A stretch of DNA of 18,214 bases from Prevotella sp. UBA7764 (GCA_002481295.1 DLDU01000033.1:1-18214), one strand, 5' to 3'; shown: positions 1-9,670, numbered from the stretch's first letter. The notes: generated by a model not told the origin, from the letters alone. Translations and numbers: made by a program.

Positions 1-25
1 CAATGTTTTCAAGGGCTTTTTTGGT

Positions 26-172
26 AGTCTCTCCCTAGTAGAGACTCCCTAACCCTCCCTAAGAGGGAGGGAAACACACACCTGTAAATTACCATTGCAC
101 TGATCTTTGCATGGTTTAGCATTTCTCTCCCTTTTAGGGAGAGCTAGAGAGGGTCTTTGGGAGGGCTAGGGA
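26..172. repeat. Nested palindromic intergenic repeat cluster
   Basis: Several perfect or near-perfect inverted repeats are packed into about 150 bases. AGTCTCT (26-32) pairs with AGAGACT (40-46). CCCTCCCT (53-60) pairs with AGGGAGGG (64-71) across a 3-base loop. CTCTCCCT (125-132) pairs with AGGGAGAG (136-143) across TTT. In addition 46-59 is the reverse complement of 159-172 at 13 of 14 positions, so the small hairpins sit inside a larger inverted structure. There is no ORF here. The layout suggests a dispersed palindromic element of the kind scattered between genes in Bacteroidetes. Copy number elsewhere cannot be seen from this window. Confidence 0.7.
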
Positions 173-187
173 AGGGCTCGGATATAA

Positions 188-234
188 TAAAAGAGCCGTA
201 TCACTCTTAACTTGGAGTTGATACGACTCTTTTA
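188..234 (-). terminator. Likely serS terminator hairpin
   Basis: A 16-base inverted repeat (188-203 against 219-234, one mismatch) encloses a 15-base loop. It lies about 90 bases beyond the serS stop. On the minus strand the second arm ends in TCTTTTA and runs into TTATTATATC, giving a U-rich tail. The left neighbour is outside the window, so the hairpin could also serve a plus-strand gene ending to the left. Confidence 0.65.
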
Positions 235-245
235 TGATTGGTGAA

Positions 246-273
246 TGAAGTAATGTCTTAGAGAATTACTTCA
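246..273. repeat. Hairpin downstream of serS (middle)
   Basis: Perfect 9-bp inverted repeat: TGAAGTAAT at 246-254 and ATTACTTCA at 265-273. It lies between the serS stop and the terminator-like hairpin at 188-234. It has no U-tract of its own, so it may be an mRNA 3'-end structure and not a terminator. Confidence 0.5.
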
Positions 274-297
274 TCTCCTTGTGGATTCTTTGTTCGG

Positions 298-317
298 TAC
301 TCACACTATTGTGAGTA
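298..317. repeat. Hairpin immediately after serS stop
   Basis: Perfect 8-bp inverted repeat: TACTCACA at 298-305 and TGTGAGTA at 310-317, with a 4-base loop. It starts 10 bases beyond the serS stop codon (329-327 on the minus strand). Its position suggests a 3'-UTR structure of the serS mRNA. Confidence 0.5.
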
Positions 318-326
318 TATCATTTC

Positions 327-1619
327 TTACTCGAAGTTCTTATCATCCAGCATCTCGAAGCCGCAATAAGGCACGAGAGCCTTCGGCACACGGATGCCTT
401 CCGGTGTCTGGTTGTTCTCGATGATGGCGGCTACGATACGCGGCAGAGCCAAGGCAGAACCGTTGAGCGTGTGGCAGAGCTCCGTCTTCTTGGTGTCGGC
501 ACGACGGAAACGGCAGTGCAGACGGTTGGCCTGATAGCTCTCGAAGTTAGACACAGAGCTGACCTCGAGCCAACGCTTCTGTGCGCCACTCCATACCTCA
601 AAGTCGTAGCAGATAGAGGAAGTGAAACTCATGTCACCACCGCATAGGCGGAGGATATGATAAGGCAGTTCGAGTTTCTGTACGAGACCCTCGACATGAG
701 CGAGCATCTCGTCAAGACTCTGGTAAGAGTGCTCCGGCGTGTCGATGCGAACGATCTCTACCTTGTCGAACTGATGCAGGCGGTTCAAGCCACGAACATC
801 CTTGCCATAGGAGCCAGCCTCACGACGGAAGCAAGCAGAATAAGCGCAACGCTTGATAGGCAGATCCTTTTCGTCGAGAATCTCATCGCGGAAGATATTG
901 GTCACAGGAACCTCTGCTGTAGGAATGAGATAGAGGTTGTCGAGATTGCAATGATACATCTGTCCCTCCTTATCAGGCAGCTGACCCGTGCCGTAACCGG
1001 ATGCCTCGTTGACAACATACGGCGGCTGCACCTCGAGATAGCCGGCCTTGCGGGCCTCATCGAGGAAGAAAGCCTCCAAAGCACGCTGGAAGCGCGCCAT
1101 CTTGCCCACGTAGATCGGGAAGCCTGCACCCGTGATCTTCACACCCATGTCGAAGTCTACAAGGTGATATTTCTTGAGCAGATCCCAGTGGCACAGTGCG
1201 TCGTCGCCGAGATTTGGCATTGGACCGCCCTCCTTGACGACAACATTGTCGTTGGCATCCTTGCCTTCAGGTACAAGATCGTTGGGGATATTTGGGATCT
1301 GGAGCAGTTCGTTGGTCATGTCGGTCTGGGCCTTGTCCATGATCTCCTGCAGTGCCTTATCGGCAGCCTTGAGCTCAGCCACCTCTGCTTTGACTTTCTC
1401 GGCCTCGTCCTTCTTGCCTTCCTTCATCAGGCCGCCGATCTGCTTTGACAGTTGATTCTGGTGCTGCTTGTTGCTGTCGAGCTTCTGCTGGCTCTCGCGG
1501 CGCAGCTTGTCATACTCCAATACTTTTTCAATAGCTTCGCGGGCTCCGGCGAAATGTTTCTTCTCCAAGCCCTTGATCACGCGTTCAGTTTCCTCACTGA
1601 TGAGTTTAAGTGTAAGCAT
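327..1619 (-). CDS. serS: Seryl-tRNA synthetase
   Basis: Class II aminoacyl-tRNA synthetase that charges tRNA-Ser (and tRNA-Sec where present) with serine, in the cytoplasm. The 430 residues match the usual bacterial length of about 420-430. Residues 1-105 are highly charged and helical, as expected for the long antiparallel coiled-coil arm that grips the tRNA. The catalytic domain shows motif 1 (about 175-203), the serine-pocket TAE (234-236), motif 2 beginning FRRE (264-267), and motif 3 with TLNGSALALPRI (384-395). The start MLTLKLI is the standard N-terminus of the family, and a Bacteroidetes promoter lies about 35 bases upstream. The gene is monocistronic here and diverges from the DUF3943 gene. 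All expected catalytic motifs are present. Confidence 0.98.
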   Translation of the reverse strand: MLTLKLISEETERVIKGLEKKHFAGAREAIEKVLEYDKLRRESQQKLDSNKQHQNQLSKQIGGLMKEGKKDEAEKVKAEVAELKAADKALQEIMDKAQTDMTNELLQIPNIPNDLVPEGKDANDNVVVKEGGPMPNLGDDALCHWDLLKKYHLVDFDMGVKITGAGFPIYVGKMARFQRALEAFFLDEARKAGYLEVQPPYVVNEASGYGTGQLPDKEGQMYHCNLDNLYLIPTAEVPVTNIFRDEILDEKDLPIKRCAYSACFRREAGSYGKDVRGLNRLHQFDKVEIVRIDTPEHSYQSLDEMLAHVEGLVQKLELPYHILRLCGGDMSFTSSICYDFEVWSGAQKRWLEVSSVSNFESYQANRLHCRFRRADTKKTELCHTLNGSALALPRIVAAIIENNQTPEGIRVPKALVPYCGFEMLDDKNFE

Positions 1620-1654
1620 ATAGCTGTTTATTGATTATATTTCCTTATTTGGGG

Positions 1655-1685
1655 CAAAAGTACAAAAAAAAACGCTCACGGCAAA
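1655..1685 (-). promoter_or_regulatory. serS promoter (Bacteroidetes type)
   Basis: On the minus strand TACTTTTG (1662-1655) matches the Bacteroidetes -7 consensus TAnnTTTG exactly. A TTTG (1685-1682) sits 19 bases upstream, at the -33 position. The predicted transcription start is around 1645-1650, giving a leader of about 30 bases before the serS ATG at 1619. Confidence 0.7.
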
Positions 1686-1715
1686 ATTTATATGAGAAAA
1701 CGCTTGCAACACCTG

Positions 1716-1743
1716 TTGATTACAACAAAAAAACGTATCTTTG
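1716..1743 (+). promoter_or_regulatory. Promoter of the DUF3943 gene
   Basis: TATCTTTG (1736-1743) matches TAnnTTTG exactly, with TTG (1716-1718) 17 bases upstream. The start codon is at 1818, so the 5' leader would be roughly 65-70 bases. This promoter and the serS promoter diverge from the same 200-base intergenic region. Confidence 0.7.
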
Positions 1744-1817
1744 CAATGATACTATATTGAATATGGTAAGATTTGATGATTTCGACATTTGTATTGTAAG
1801 ATAAAAGAATATAAGAG

Positions 1818-4325
1818 ATGGATTACGGAAAAGAGAAAAAGCGATTGGTCCACCATGCGTTATGGGGACTTTTGTTGGCCGTCGGCTGGCTCTGGATCTG
1901 CCCTTCACAGGCTCAGACGCCCAAAGGTCACCGGCTGCCTAACGTGGCTGTCGGCATTCACCACCATCACCCCGACTCTACACTCTGCTCCCCGCTGAAT
2001 ATAGGACTTCTCAGCGAGGTCGACACGCTTCACGGTTTCCAATACGGCATGTTTCTCGGTGCTGTGCGCGGGCGGGCCGACGGTTTCATGCTCGCAACCC
2101 TTGCCAATGTGGCTCACGCCTTCAATGGGGTACAGATCGCCAGTTTCAACAACATCGTCTTCACGCCGATGAAAGGCATTCAGATCAGCCCCATCACCAA
2201 CATCGCCATGGGCGTCAGACAAGGAATGCAGTTCTCTTCCATCGCAAACATCAGCTCCGGAAAGATGAGAGGACTGCAACTCAGCACCTATAACTATGCC
2301 GATACGCTGCGGGGAACGCAGATCGGCATCCTCAACGTGGCGCAGAGCCATCCGAGGGGCGTACAGATAGGACTGTTCAACTACACGCGAGACCCGGAAG
2401 CACGCAAGATCGGACTCATCAACATCAACCCACAGACACGCATCGATGTGATGCCGTATGTCGGAACCTCCACCCGCCTGAACCTCGCCCTTCGCTTCCG
2501 CAATCCCCACACCTACACGATGGTCGGCATAGGCTCTCACTTCCTGGGACTCGACGAGGACTTCTCGGGCGAGCTCTTCTACCGCATGGGGCGATACTGG
2601 AGCATTGCACCACGATGGACACTCGGTGGAGACATAGGATTCGGACACGTGGAAACTTTCCAAAACAAAGGCGACACGCCACGGCGTATGTACTCGCTGC
2701 AGGCACGCCTGACGGCCGACTATGCCATCAACGACAATCTCGGTGCCTTTGTCGCCGCCGGATACGGCACCACAAGACACTATGGATCGCACACCAACTT
2801 CCGTTCACGCCCGATCATCGAGGCAGGACTGGCACTGCGCTATCACCACGATCCTGACCATCAGGCTCTTTGGGACGAGGAAAGAAAGCGCGACCGAGAG
2901 TTTATGCTCGGCAAGCTGGCACTGACACCGGAAGACAGCCTCTACCGATGGAGCGACCCTGACTATACCAAGAAAAGATGGCTGCGCGCAGCGGCAGAGG
3001 CGGCTGGCATCAACGTCTTCGTGCATTGCTTCGACCGATTCGTCATGGACGAAGACTTTGCGCAAGTCACCTTCAAGAGCATCGCACACAACTGGCACCA
3101 CGCCTTCGTGTGGGACAACGATCAGTTCTCGACGAACCTCTTTGCACATCCTTACCACGGCAACCTCTATTTCAACTCGGCTCGCAGCAACGGACTGAAC
3201 TTCTGGCAGAGTGCGCCTTACGCTCTTGGAGGAAGTCTGATGTGGGAGTTCTGCGGTGAAGTGGAGCCACCGGCCATCAACGATGTGCTGGCTACCACCT
3301 TCGGTGGCATTTGCATCGGTGAAGTCATGCACCGCGTATCGGCACTCGTGCTCAACGACCGCTCACGTGGCTTCCGTCGCTTTCTGCGAGAGGCGGTTGC
3401 TTTCGTCACCAACCCCATGCAGGGGCTCAACAGAATCATCGACGGTGACGCGTGGAACGTGCGGCAGGACAAGTACATGTACCACGACTTCAGCCGCATC
3501 CCCGTGGAGTTTGCCATGACCATCGGCGACAGATACCTTGCTGATCAAGGCGGTATCTTTCGGGGAGAAAACCAGCCTTACCTGATGTTCGACCTGCACT
3601 ATGGCGACGCCTTTGACGACAGCAACACGCAGCCCTACGACTTCTTCACCCTGAACGCCTGCGCGGGATTCACCGGCAATCAGCCGCTCATCAACAACCT
3701 TCACCTGCTAGGTAAACTCTGGAGCCACACCGTATATGACGGAAAACAAGGAAAGACGATCGTCGGCATATTCCAGCACTTCAACTATTACGACTCGAAA
3801 CCTGTAAAAAACGGCAGCGACAAGACTCCCTACCGCATATCAGAAGCAGCTTCCTTCGGTCCCGGCATGATGTGGCAATTCCCGCAAGTGGGTAATCTCA
3901 AGCGGTTGGAACAGGCGGTCTTTGCCGATCTCATCCTGCTCGGCGGTACGAAGAGCGACTACTACAACGTGATCGACCGCGACTATAACATGGGATCGGG
4001 ATTCAGCCTCAAGTCCAAGACCCAGATGGTCTTCCCTCGCCTCGGCTATTTCTCGCTGCTTGTGGACTATTACCACATCTATACATGGAAAGGATATGAG
4101 GGTAAAGACCTGGAGCACACCAATCCTCTCTACCTCAACGCGCAAGGCGACAAAGGCGACGCGCAGTTGCTGGTCTTCAACCCTCGCTTTGTATTCCAAC
4201 TGAGAAACAACTTCGGCATCGAGTGGCAAGGGGCTTACTATGGCAGATATACCTATTACAACTATCACCCCAGCGTCAGGGCTCATACCTTCGAAACCAG
4301 ACTGGGACTGCTCTACAGATTTTAG
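1818..4325 (+). CDS. DUF3943 envelope protein with N-terminal G-x-Q repeats
   Basis: 835 residues of unknown biochemical function, predicted to be exported. Residues 1-33 look like a signal peptide: KEKKR, then a hydrophobic stretch 14-28, then a likely cleavage after SQAQ. Residues about 75-200 hold regularly spaced G-x-Q units starting near 104, 120, 136, 152, 166 and 181, resembling the LA_2272-type surface repeats of Bacteroidetes proteins. Residues about 215-345 have alternating beta-strand character. Residues about 425-545 match DUF3943 as I know it: the HAF.WDNDQF..N.FAHPYHG segment, then FNSARSNGLNFWQSAPYALGG and NPMQGLNRI. The C-terminal 280 residues are rich in aromatic beta-strands and end in YRF, as expected for an outer-membrane barrel. 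It is transcribed alone from its own promoter. The start ATG is supported by the promoter and the signal peptide. Domain recognition is fairly certain; function is unknown. Confidence 0.88.
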   Translation: MDYGKEKKRLVHHALWGLLLAVGWLWICPSQAQTPKGHRLPNVAVGIHHHHPDSTLCSPLNIGLLSEVDTLHGFQYGMFLGAVRGRADGFMLATLANVAHAFNGVQIASFNNIVFTPMKGIQISPITNIAMGVRQGMQFSSIANISSGKMRGLQLSTYNYADTLRGTQIGILNVAQSHPRGVQIGLFNYTRDPEARKIGLININPQTRIDVMPYVGTSTRLNLALRFRNPHTYTMVGIGSHFLGLDEDFSGELFYRMGRYWSIAPRWTLGGDIGFGHVETFQNKGDTPRRMYSLQARLTADYAINDNLGAFVAAGYGTTRHYGSHTNFRSRPIIEAGLALRYHHDPDHQALWDEERKRDREFMLGKLALTPEDSLYRWSDPDYTKKRWLRAAAEAAGINVFVHCFDRFVMDEDFAQVTFKSIAHNWHHAFVWDNDQFSTNLFAHPYHGNLYFNSARSNGLNFWQSAPYALGGSLMWEFCGEVEPPAINDVLATTFGGICIGEVMHRVSALVLNDRSRGFRRFLREAVAFVTNPMQGLNRIIDGDAWNVRQDKYMYHDFSRIPVEFAMTIGDRYLADQGGIFRGENQPYLMFDLHYGDAFDDSNTQPYDFFTLNACAGFTGNQPLINNLHLLGKLWSHTVYDGKQGKTIVGIFQHFNYYDSKPVKNGSDKTPYRISEAASFGPGMMWQFPQVGNLKRLEQAVFADLILLGGTKSDYYNVIDRDYNMGSGFSLKSKTQMVFPRLGYFSLLVDYYHIYTWKGYEGKDLEHTNPLYLNAQGDKGDAQLLVFNPRFVFQLRNNFGIEWQGAYYGRYTYYNYHPSVRAHTFETRLGLLYRF

Positions 4326-4351
4326 CAGAAGAGCAAAGGCCTGAAAACAAA

Positions 4352-4388
4352 CATCGGGTGAGCCGCCATCATTGCTGCTCACCCGATG
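4352..4388. terminator. Shared hairpin between convergent genes
   Basis: Perfect 12-bp GC-rich inverted repeat: 4352-4363 against 4377-4388, loop 13 bases. It lies between the DUF3943 gene (stop at 4325) and the convergent DUF3078 gene (stop at 4454). On the minus strand it is followed by TTTGTTTTC, a good U-tract, so it clearly suits the DUF3078 transcript. On the plus strand the tail (CTTATTG) is weaker but could still stop the DUF3943 transcript. Confidence 0.75.
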
Positions 4389-4453
4389 CTTATTGATAAC
4401 GAAAGGATAAAAGCCAACTGTTGTTTCAGCAAAGCATCCTTTCGATAATTCGA

Positions 4454-5746
4454 TTAGAAATCATAGGAAAAGCCGAAGGACACAAACTCGTTGAGCATCC
4501 AATAGCCAAAGCTCTTGTCGCGATTCACACCATCGTCGAAGCGGGGATAAGCATAGACCTTGGCCGAGATATAGCGGTTGAACGAAAAGGTGAACGTGTT
4601 CTCCCACTCCAGCTCCGAACGCTTATACGTGGTATAGCCATAGAGACGGGTCTGCCACATGAAGTTGTCCCAAATCTTCCACTTCAAATCACAGGTAAAC
4701 TGCGAACCATAGTCGTGGAGAGTGTGCTTTCCCTCGTCCAGTCCATTGGCTTGGGCCAGGCTTTGACGACCTACGTACTTGAAGTTATATGCGATAGGAG
4801 CCAGATGGATGGAACCTGTCAGACGGTTTTTCAGACAACTGACATTATAGTCCATACCGAGAGAGGCATTCAAGTTGAAAGGACTCATAAAGTCGGATTT
4901 CACATTCGGAGAGTTGGTATTGTACTTCCGCAAAAACTGAGTGGTGGCAATCAACTGGAAAGTATAGTACCAGTGTTTCGTGGCCTGCAAGCCCAACTTA
5001 CCCGTATAGCGAAGGAGATCCTCCGTGCTTTTGACTTTATGGAGGGAGTCTCCTTTGGTCGTCTGCAAGCCCAACTTCATCTCCAACTTATTGTCCCAGC
5101 GAAACTTCTGCTTGTTGTCGTAATGTGCCTCCAACGTCAGCGCACCCACTGCCGAGTAGTTGCTCTCACCGCCCTTATACCAGTTGGGTGAGATATAGCT
5201 CTGGAGAAACTGCAAGTAGTAATCGCCACCGAAGTTCCAAAAATTAGGTTTGAACACGACCATGTCCATAGGCACATACTCCGGCTCTTCCGGTTTGGTA
5301 GGCTTGACAACAGCTACCGGATGCTCCGTAATCGTCGTGGGTCTGAGCACGGGACCTGTTTTCTCCAAGTCACGCTGCGTTGTCTTCACCGCTCCCGGAC
5401 GATGAAGATAAACCCAGAGCAGCGACGCGTCGGTAGGCGTCAGCGTCCCGTCGAGAGAGAAAGCACGATGGGCAACGCCTCGATAGAATGTCATCGGGAG
5501 AAACAACGGAGCAGTGGAGCTCTCATACAAGGGCCGCGAAGCCTTCACACTGTCGCGATAGAGTGAGTCAGAAAACAAACGCAAAGAGTCCATATAAGCC
5601 GTCACCAACTTGCCTCGACCCTGCAACAGCGCATGGCGATAGGCCACTGAACGCGCAGCCGCCGGCATGGCAGACGACAGTGTCAGAGCGATCATCAACA
5701 AGCAAACCGCCGGGCGGAACAGATTATGACTTTCTCTATGCGACAT
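4454..5746 (-). CDS. DUF3078 outer-membrane protein
   Basis: 430 residues if started at the ATG at 5746. Residues 1-32 form a signal peptide (hydrophobic LLMIALTLSSA, then PAAARS). Residues about 35-160 are a poorly conserved periplasmic or linker segment. From about 165 to the end there are aromatic, alternating strands. They begin with the FKPNFWNFGGDYYLQF region and include W-Y-K-G-G-E-S-N (about 189-196). The chain ends SFGFSYDF with a terminal Phe, typical of outer-membrane barrels. I recognise this as DUF3078; its function is not known. A longer frame to 5839 exists, but the promoter-like TATCTTTG at 5807-5800 lies inside that extension, and an AAGGAG sits 11 bases before the 5746 ATG, so the shorter form is chosen. 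It is divergent from pyrG and convergent with the DUF3943 gene. Confidence 0.85.
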   Translation of the reverse strand: MSHRESHNLFRPAVCLLMIALTLSSAMPAAARSVAYRHALLQGRGKLVTAYMDSLRLFSDSLYRDSVKASRPLYESSTAPLFLPMTFYRGVAHRAFSLDGTLTPTDASLLWVYLHRPGAVKTTQRDLEKTGPVLRPTTITEHPVAVVKPTKPEEPEYVPMDMVVFKPNFWNFGGDYYLQFLQSYISPNWYKGGESNYSAVGALTLEAHYDNKQKFRWDNKLEMKLGLQTTKGDSLHKVKSTEDLLRYTGKLGLQATKHWYYTFQLIATTQFLRKYNTNSPNVKSDFMSPFNLNASLGMDYNVSCLKNRLTGSIHLAPIAYNFKYVGRQSLAQANGLDEGKHTLHDYGSQFTCDLKWKIWDNFMWQTRLYGYTTYKRSELEWENTFTFSFNRYISAKVYAYPRFDDGVNRDKSFGYWMLNEFVSFGFSYDF

Positions 5747-5799
5747 CGTTTCTTCAACTCCTTCTTTCTTTAATGATTCGTTATATTGTCTTAACGTTG

Positions 5800-5807
5800 C
5801 AAAGATA
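5800..5807 (-). promoter_or_regulatory. Promoter -7 element of the DUF3078 gene
   Basis: TATCTTTG on the minus strand (5807-5800) matches TAnnTTTG exactly and lies about 54 bases before the ATG at 5746. I could not find a convincing -33 TTG at the expected distance, so this rests on the -7 element alone. It shows that a start at 5839 would lie outside the transcript. Confidence 0.55.
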
Positions 5808-5826
5808 ACAATAATTTTTGTTTTTG

Positions 5827-7536
<1,710 letters not shown>

Positions 7537-7569
7537 GTACTGAGAAGAAGTGCGTGTAACACTTCATAC

Positions 7570-7628
7570 ATCAAGAATTAGAGAATGAGAGAATCGGAAA
7601 ATGATTTTATAATTCTCTAATTCTTGAT
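7570..7628 (+). terminator. 17-bp inverted repeat after pyrG
   Basis: Perfect 17-bp inverted repeat: ATCAAGAATTAGAGAAT at 7570-7586 and its reverse complement at 7612-7628, loop 25 bases. It starts 34 bases after the pyrG stop, and the second arm is followed by TTCTCTTTG. The stem is AT-rich and the U-tract is modest, so it could be a weak terminator or a pyrG 3'-end stabiliser that lets some transcription pass into yidC. Confidence 0.5.
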
Positions 7629-7650
7629 TTCTCTTTGAACTAAACATGAT

Positions 7651-7666
7651 TCGGGCAAACGCCCGA
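7651..7666 (+). promoter_or_regulatory. GC hairpin in the yidC leader
   Basis: TCGGGC (7651-7656) pairs with GCCCGA (7661-7666) across the loop AAAC. The hairpin ends 12 bases before the yidC ATG at 7679, next to or over the ribosome-binding region (GAGAAAAGATTT). It could modulate translation initiation. No riboswitch or leader-peptide features were seen around it. Confidence 0.45.
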
Positions 7667-7678
7667 GAGAAAAGATTT

Positions 7679-9595
7679 ATGGATAAGAACAACATTATCG
7701 GCTTCGTGCTCATCGCGCTTGTGCTTATCGGCTACAGCTGGTACGCGAAGCCATCTAAAGAGCAGGAGCGTGCACAATTTGTGCAAGACTCCATCGCCCA
7801 GGCTAAGCGACAGCAGGCTGAACAGGATGCCAAGACGGCAGCCTTCAACCGTCAGCAGGCCGCCAAGCAGAAGATTGCAGCCGACACGACGGCACTCTTC
7901 CACAGTGCTTTGACCGGACAGGCCAAGGACATCGTGCTGAAGAACAGCAAAGTTGCCATCACGCTGTCGACGAAAGGTGCCACGGTCACCAAGGCGATCA
8001 TCAACAACTACAAGGACAACATCACTGAGGCAAACCATGTCACGCTCTTCCAGGGCAAGGACCAGAGCCTCACCTACACCATGGCTGCCAAGGAGATCAA
8101 CATCTCCACTGCCGACCTCTATTTCGTTCCTTCCAATGTGACAGACTCTACTGTCACCTTCACGGCTACCGCTGCTCCGGGCAAGACTGTCACGCTGGCC
8201 TACCGCCTCGGCAAGGACTATATGCTCCACATGCAGATGGCTGTCAAAGGTATGGAGGGACTCTTCGCGCCAGGCACCAGCACGATGGACGTGAACTGGA
8301 AAGACAAGTGCCGTCAGCAAGAGAAAGGTTTCAACTTCGAGAACCGCTACGCTACCCTCACCTACCATAATGTGGAAGGTGGTACCGACAAGCTGAGCGA
8401 GACATCTGAGAAAGTTGACGAGGACATCGAGGACAGCATAGACTGGGTGGCCTTTAAAAATCAGTTCTTCTCTGCTGTGATGATTGCCAAGAACAACTTC
8501 CAGGGTCACTCCCTGATGACGTCCATCCCGCAGGAGAAAGGCTCCGGATACCTCAAGCAATACGAGGCTAAGATGAAGACTTTCTTCGACCCGAGTGGTA
8601 ATACACCGTCGGAGTTCGAGTTCTACTTTGGACCCAACGACTTCCGCCTGCTGCAAAAGGTGGAGAAGGAAAGCACGCTTGACCACGACCTGCAGATGCA
8701 GCGTCTCGTCTACTTGGGCTGGCCGCTCTTCCGGATCATCAACCGCTGGTTCACAATCTACGTGTTCAGCTGGCTGAGCAAGTGGTTCCCCATGGGCGTG
8801 GTGCTGATTCTCATCACCCTGCTCCTGAAGGTGATCACCTATCCGATGGTGAAAAAGAGCTATATGAGTTCCGCCAAGATGCGCGTGCTCAAGCCGAAAC
8901 TCGACGAGGCAACCAAACAATATGATAAGCCCGAGGACGCCATGCAGAAGCAGCAGGCCATGATGGCCGAATACGCTAAGTACGGTGTATCCCCGCTCTC
9001 CGGCTGTCTGCCGATGCTCATACAGATGCCAATCTGGATTGCAATGTTCAACTTTGTGCCTAACGCCATAGAGTTGCGTGGTCAGAGCTTTCTCTGGATG
9101 CACGACCTCTCGACTTATGACCCGATCATACAATGGCACAGCAACATCTGGCTCATCGGCGATCACCTGAGTCTGACCTGTATTCTCTTCTGCGGCGCCC
9201 AGATCATCTACTCTTGGTTTACCATGCAGTTGCAGAAAGATCAGATGGTCGGTCAGCAAGCCGAACAGATGAAGGCCATGCAATGGATGATGTATCTCAT
9301 GCCACTGATGTTCTTCTTTATGTTCAACGACTACTCTTCAGGTCTGAATTTCTACTATTTCGTCTCGCTGATCATGTCGGCCGGCATCATGTTCGTGCTG
9401 CGCAAGACCACCAACGACGAGAAACTGCTGGCTATCCTTGAGGCTCGCTACAAAGAGAACCAGGCTAACCCACAGAAAAAGATGAAGGGTATGATGGCAC
9501 GTATGCAGGCTCTTCAGGAAATGCAGCAAAAGCAGATGGAAGAGAACCGCCGCCGCCAGGAAGAACTGAAAAACAAAAGAAACGGAAAGAAATAG
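7679..9595 (+). CDS. yidC: Membrane protein insertase YidC
   Basis: Inner-membrane insertase that integrates and folds membrane proteins alone or with SecYEG. Length is 638 residues from the ATG at 7679. The frame is open 11 codons further upstream, but that extension contains the leader hairpin and lacks family-like sequence. Residues 5-23 are the N-terminal membrane anchor. Residues about 60-330 form the large periplasmic beta-domain of Gram-negative YidC. The conserved insertase core begins near 345 and carries the SAKMRVLKPKL and LSGCLPMLIQMPIW signatures. The hydrophilic-groove residue, Arg366 in E. coli YidC, aligns by eye with Lys384 here, which keeps the charge. The C-terminus is a long basic, Met/Gln-rich tail ending NKRNGKK, suited to ribosome contact. 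It lies downstream of pyrG and is followed by a strong terminator. I saw no clear TAnnTTTG promoter just upstream; a 7-of-8 match (TCTCTTTG, 7630-7637) is the best candidate. Confidence 0.97.
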   Translation: MDKNNIIGFVLIALVLIGYSWYAKPSKEQERAQFVQDSIAQAKRQQAEQDAKTAAFNRQQAAKQKIAADTTALFHSALTGQAKDIVLKNSKVAITLSTKGATVTKAIINNYKDNITEANHVTLFQGKDQSLTYTMAAKEINISTADLYFVPSNVTDSTVTFTATAAPGKTVTLAYRLGKDYMLHMQMAVKGMEGLFAPGTSTMDVNWKDKCRQQEKGFNFENRYATLTYHNVEGGTDKLSETSEKVDEDIEDSIDWVAFKNQFFSAVMIAKNNFQGHSLMTSIPQEKGSGYLKQYEAKMKTFFDPSGNTPSEFEFYFGPNDFRLLQKVEKESTLDHDLQMQRLVYLGWPLFRIINRWFTIYVFSWLSKWFPMGVVLILITLLLKVITYPMVKKSYMSSAKMRVLKPKLDEATKQYDKPEDAMQKQQAMMAEYAKYGVSPLSGCLPMLIQMPIWIAMFNFVPNAIELRGQSFLWMHDLSTYDPIIQWHSNIWLIGDHLSLTCILFCGAQIIYSWFTMQLQKDQMVGQQAEQMKAMQWMMYLMPLMFFFMFNDYSSGLNFYYFVSLIMSAGIMFVLRKTTNDEKLLAILEARYKENQANPQKKMKGMMARMQALQEMQQKQMEENRRRQEELKNKRNGKK

Positions 9596-9611
9596 TGCCG
9601 CTATATATAAT

Positions 9612-9670
9612 AATGAGTAACGATGAAGATCCCGGCATAAGGCCGGCGTCCGATATCGTTACTCATTTTT
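9612..9670 (+). terminator. Terminator after yidC
   Basis: Perfect 13-bp outer stem (9612-9624 against 9655-9667), followed by TTT, which makes a TTTTT run ending at 9670. A second stem, CCGGC (9632-9636) with GCCGG (9642-9646), sits inside the loop, so the structure is a hairpin stacked in a hairpin. It separates yidC from the DPP5-like peptidase gene. Confidence 0.8.

Noticed and set aside
4421..5191. 256-codon plus-strand frame across the DUF3078 gene
   Set aside because: It overlaps the well-supported DUF3078 gene, has no promoter or ribosome-binding site, and its sequence is antisense shadow.
7630..7637. TCTCTTTG as a yidC promoter
   Set aside because: It matches 7 of 8 consensus positions but has no TTG/TTTG upstream at 17-21 bases, so it is not listed as a feature.
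7640..9283. 547-codon open frame antisense to yidC
   Set aside because: It mirrors yidC codons and its His/Leu/Val-rich translation has no recognisable domain or start signal.
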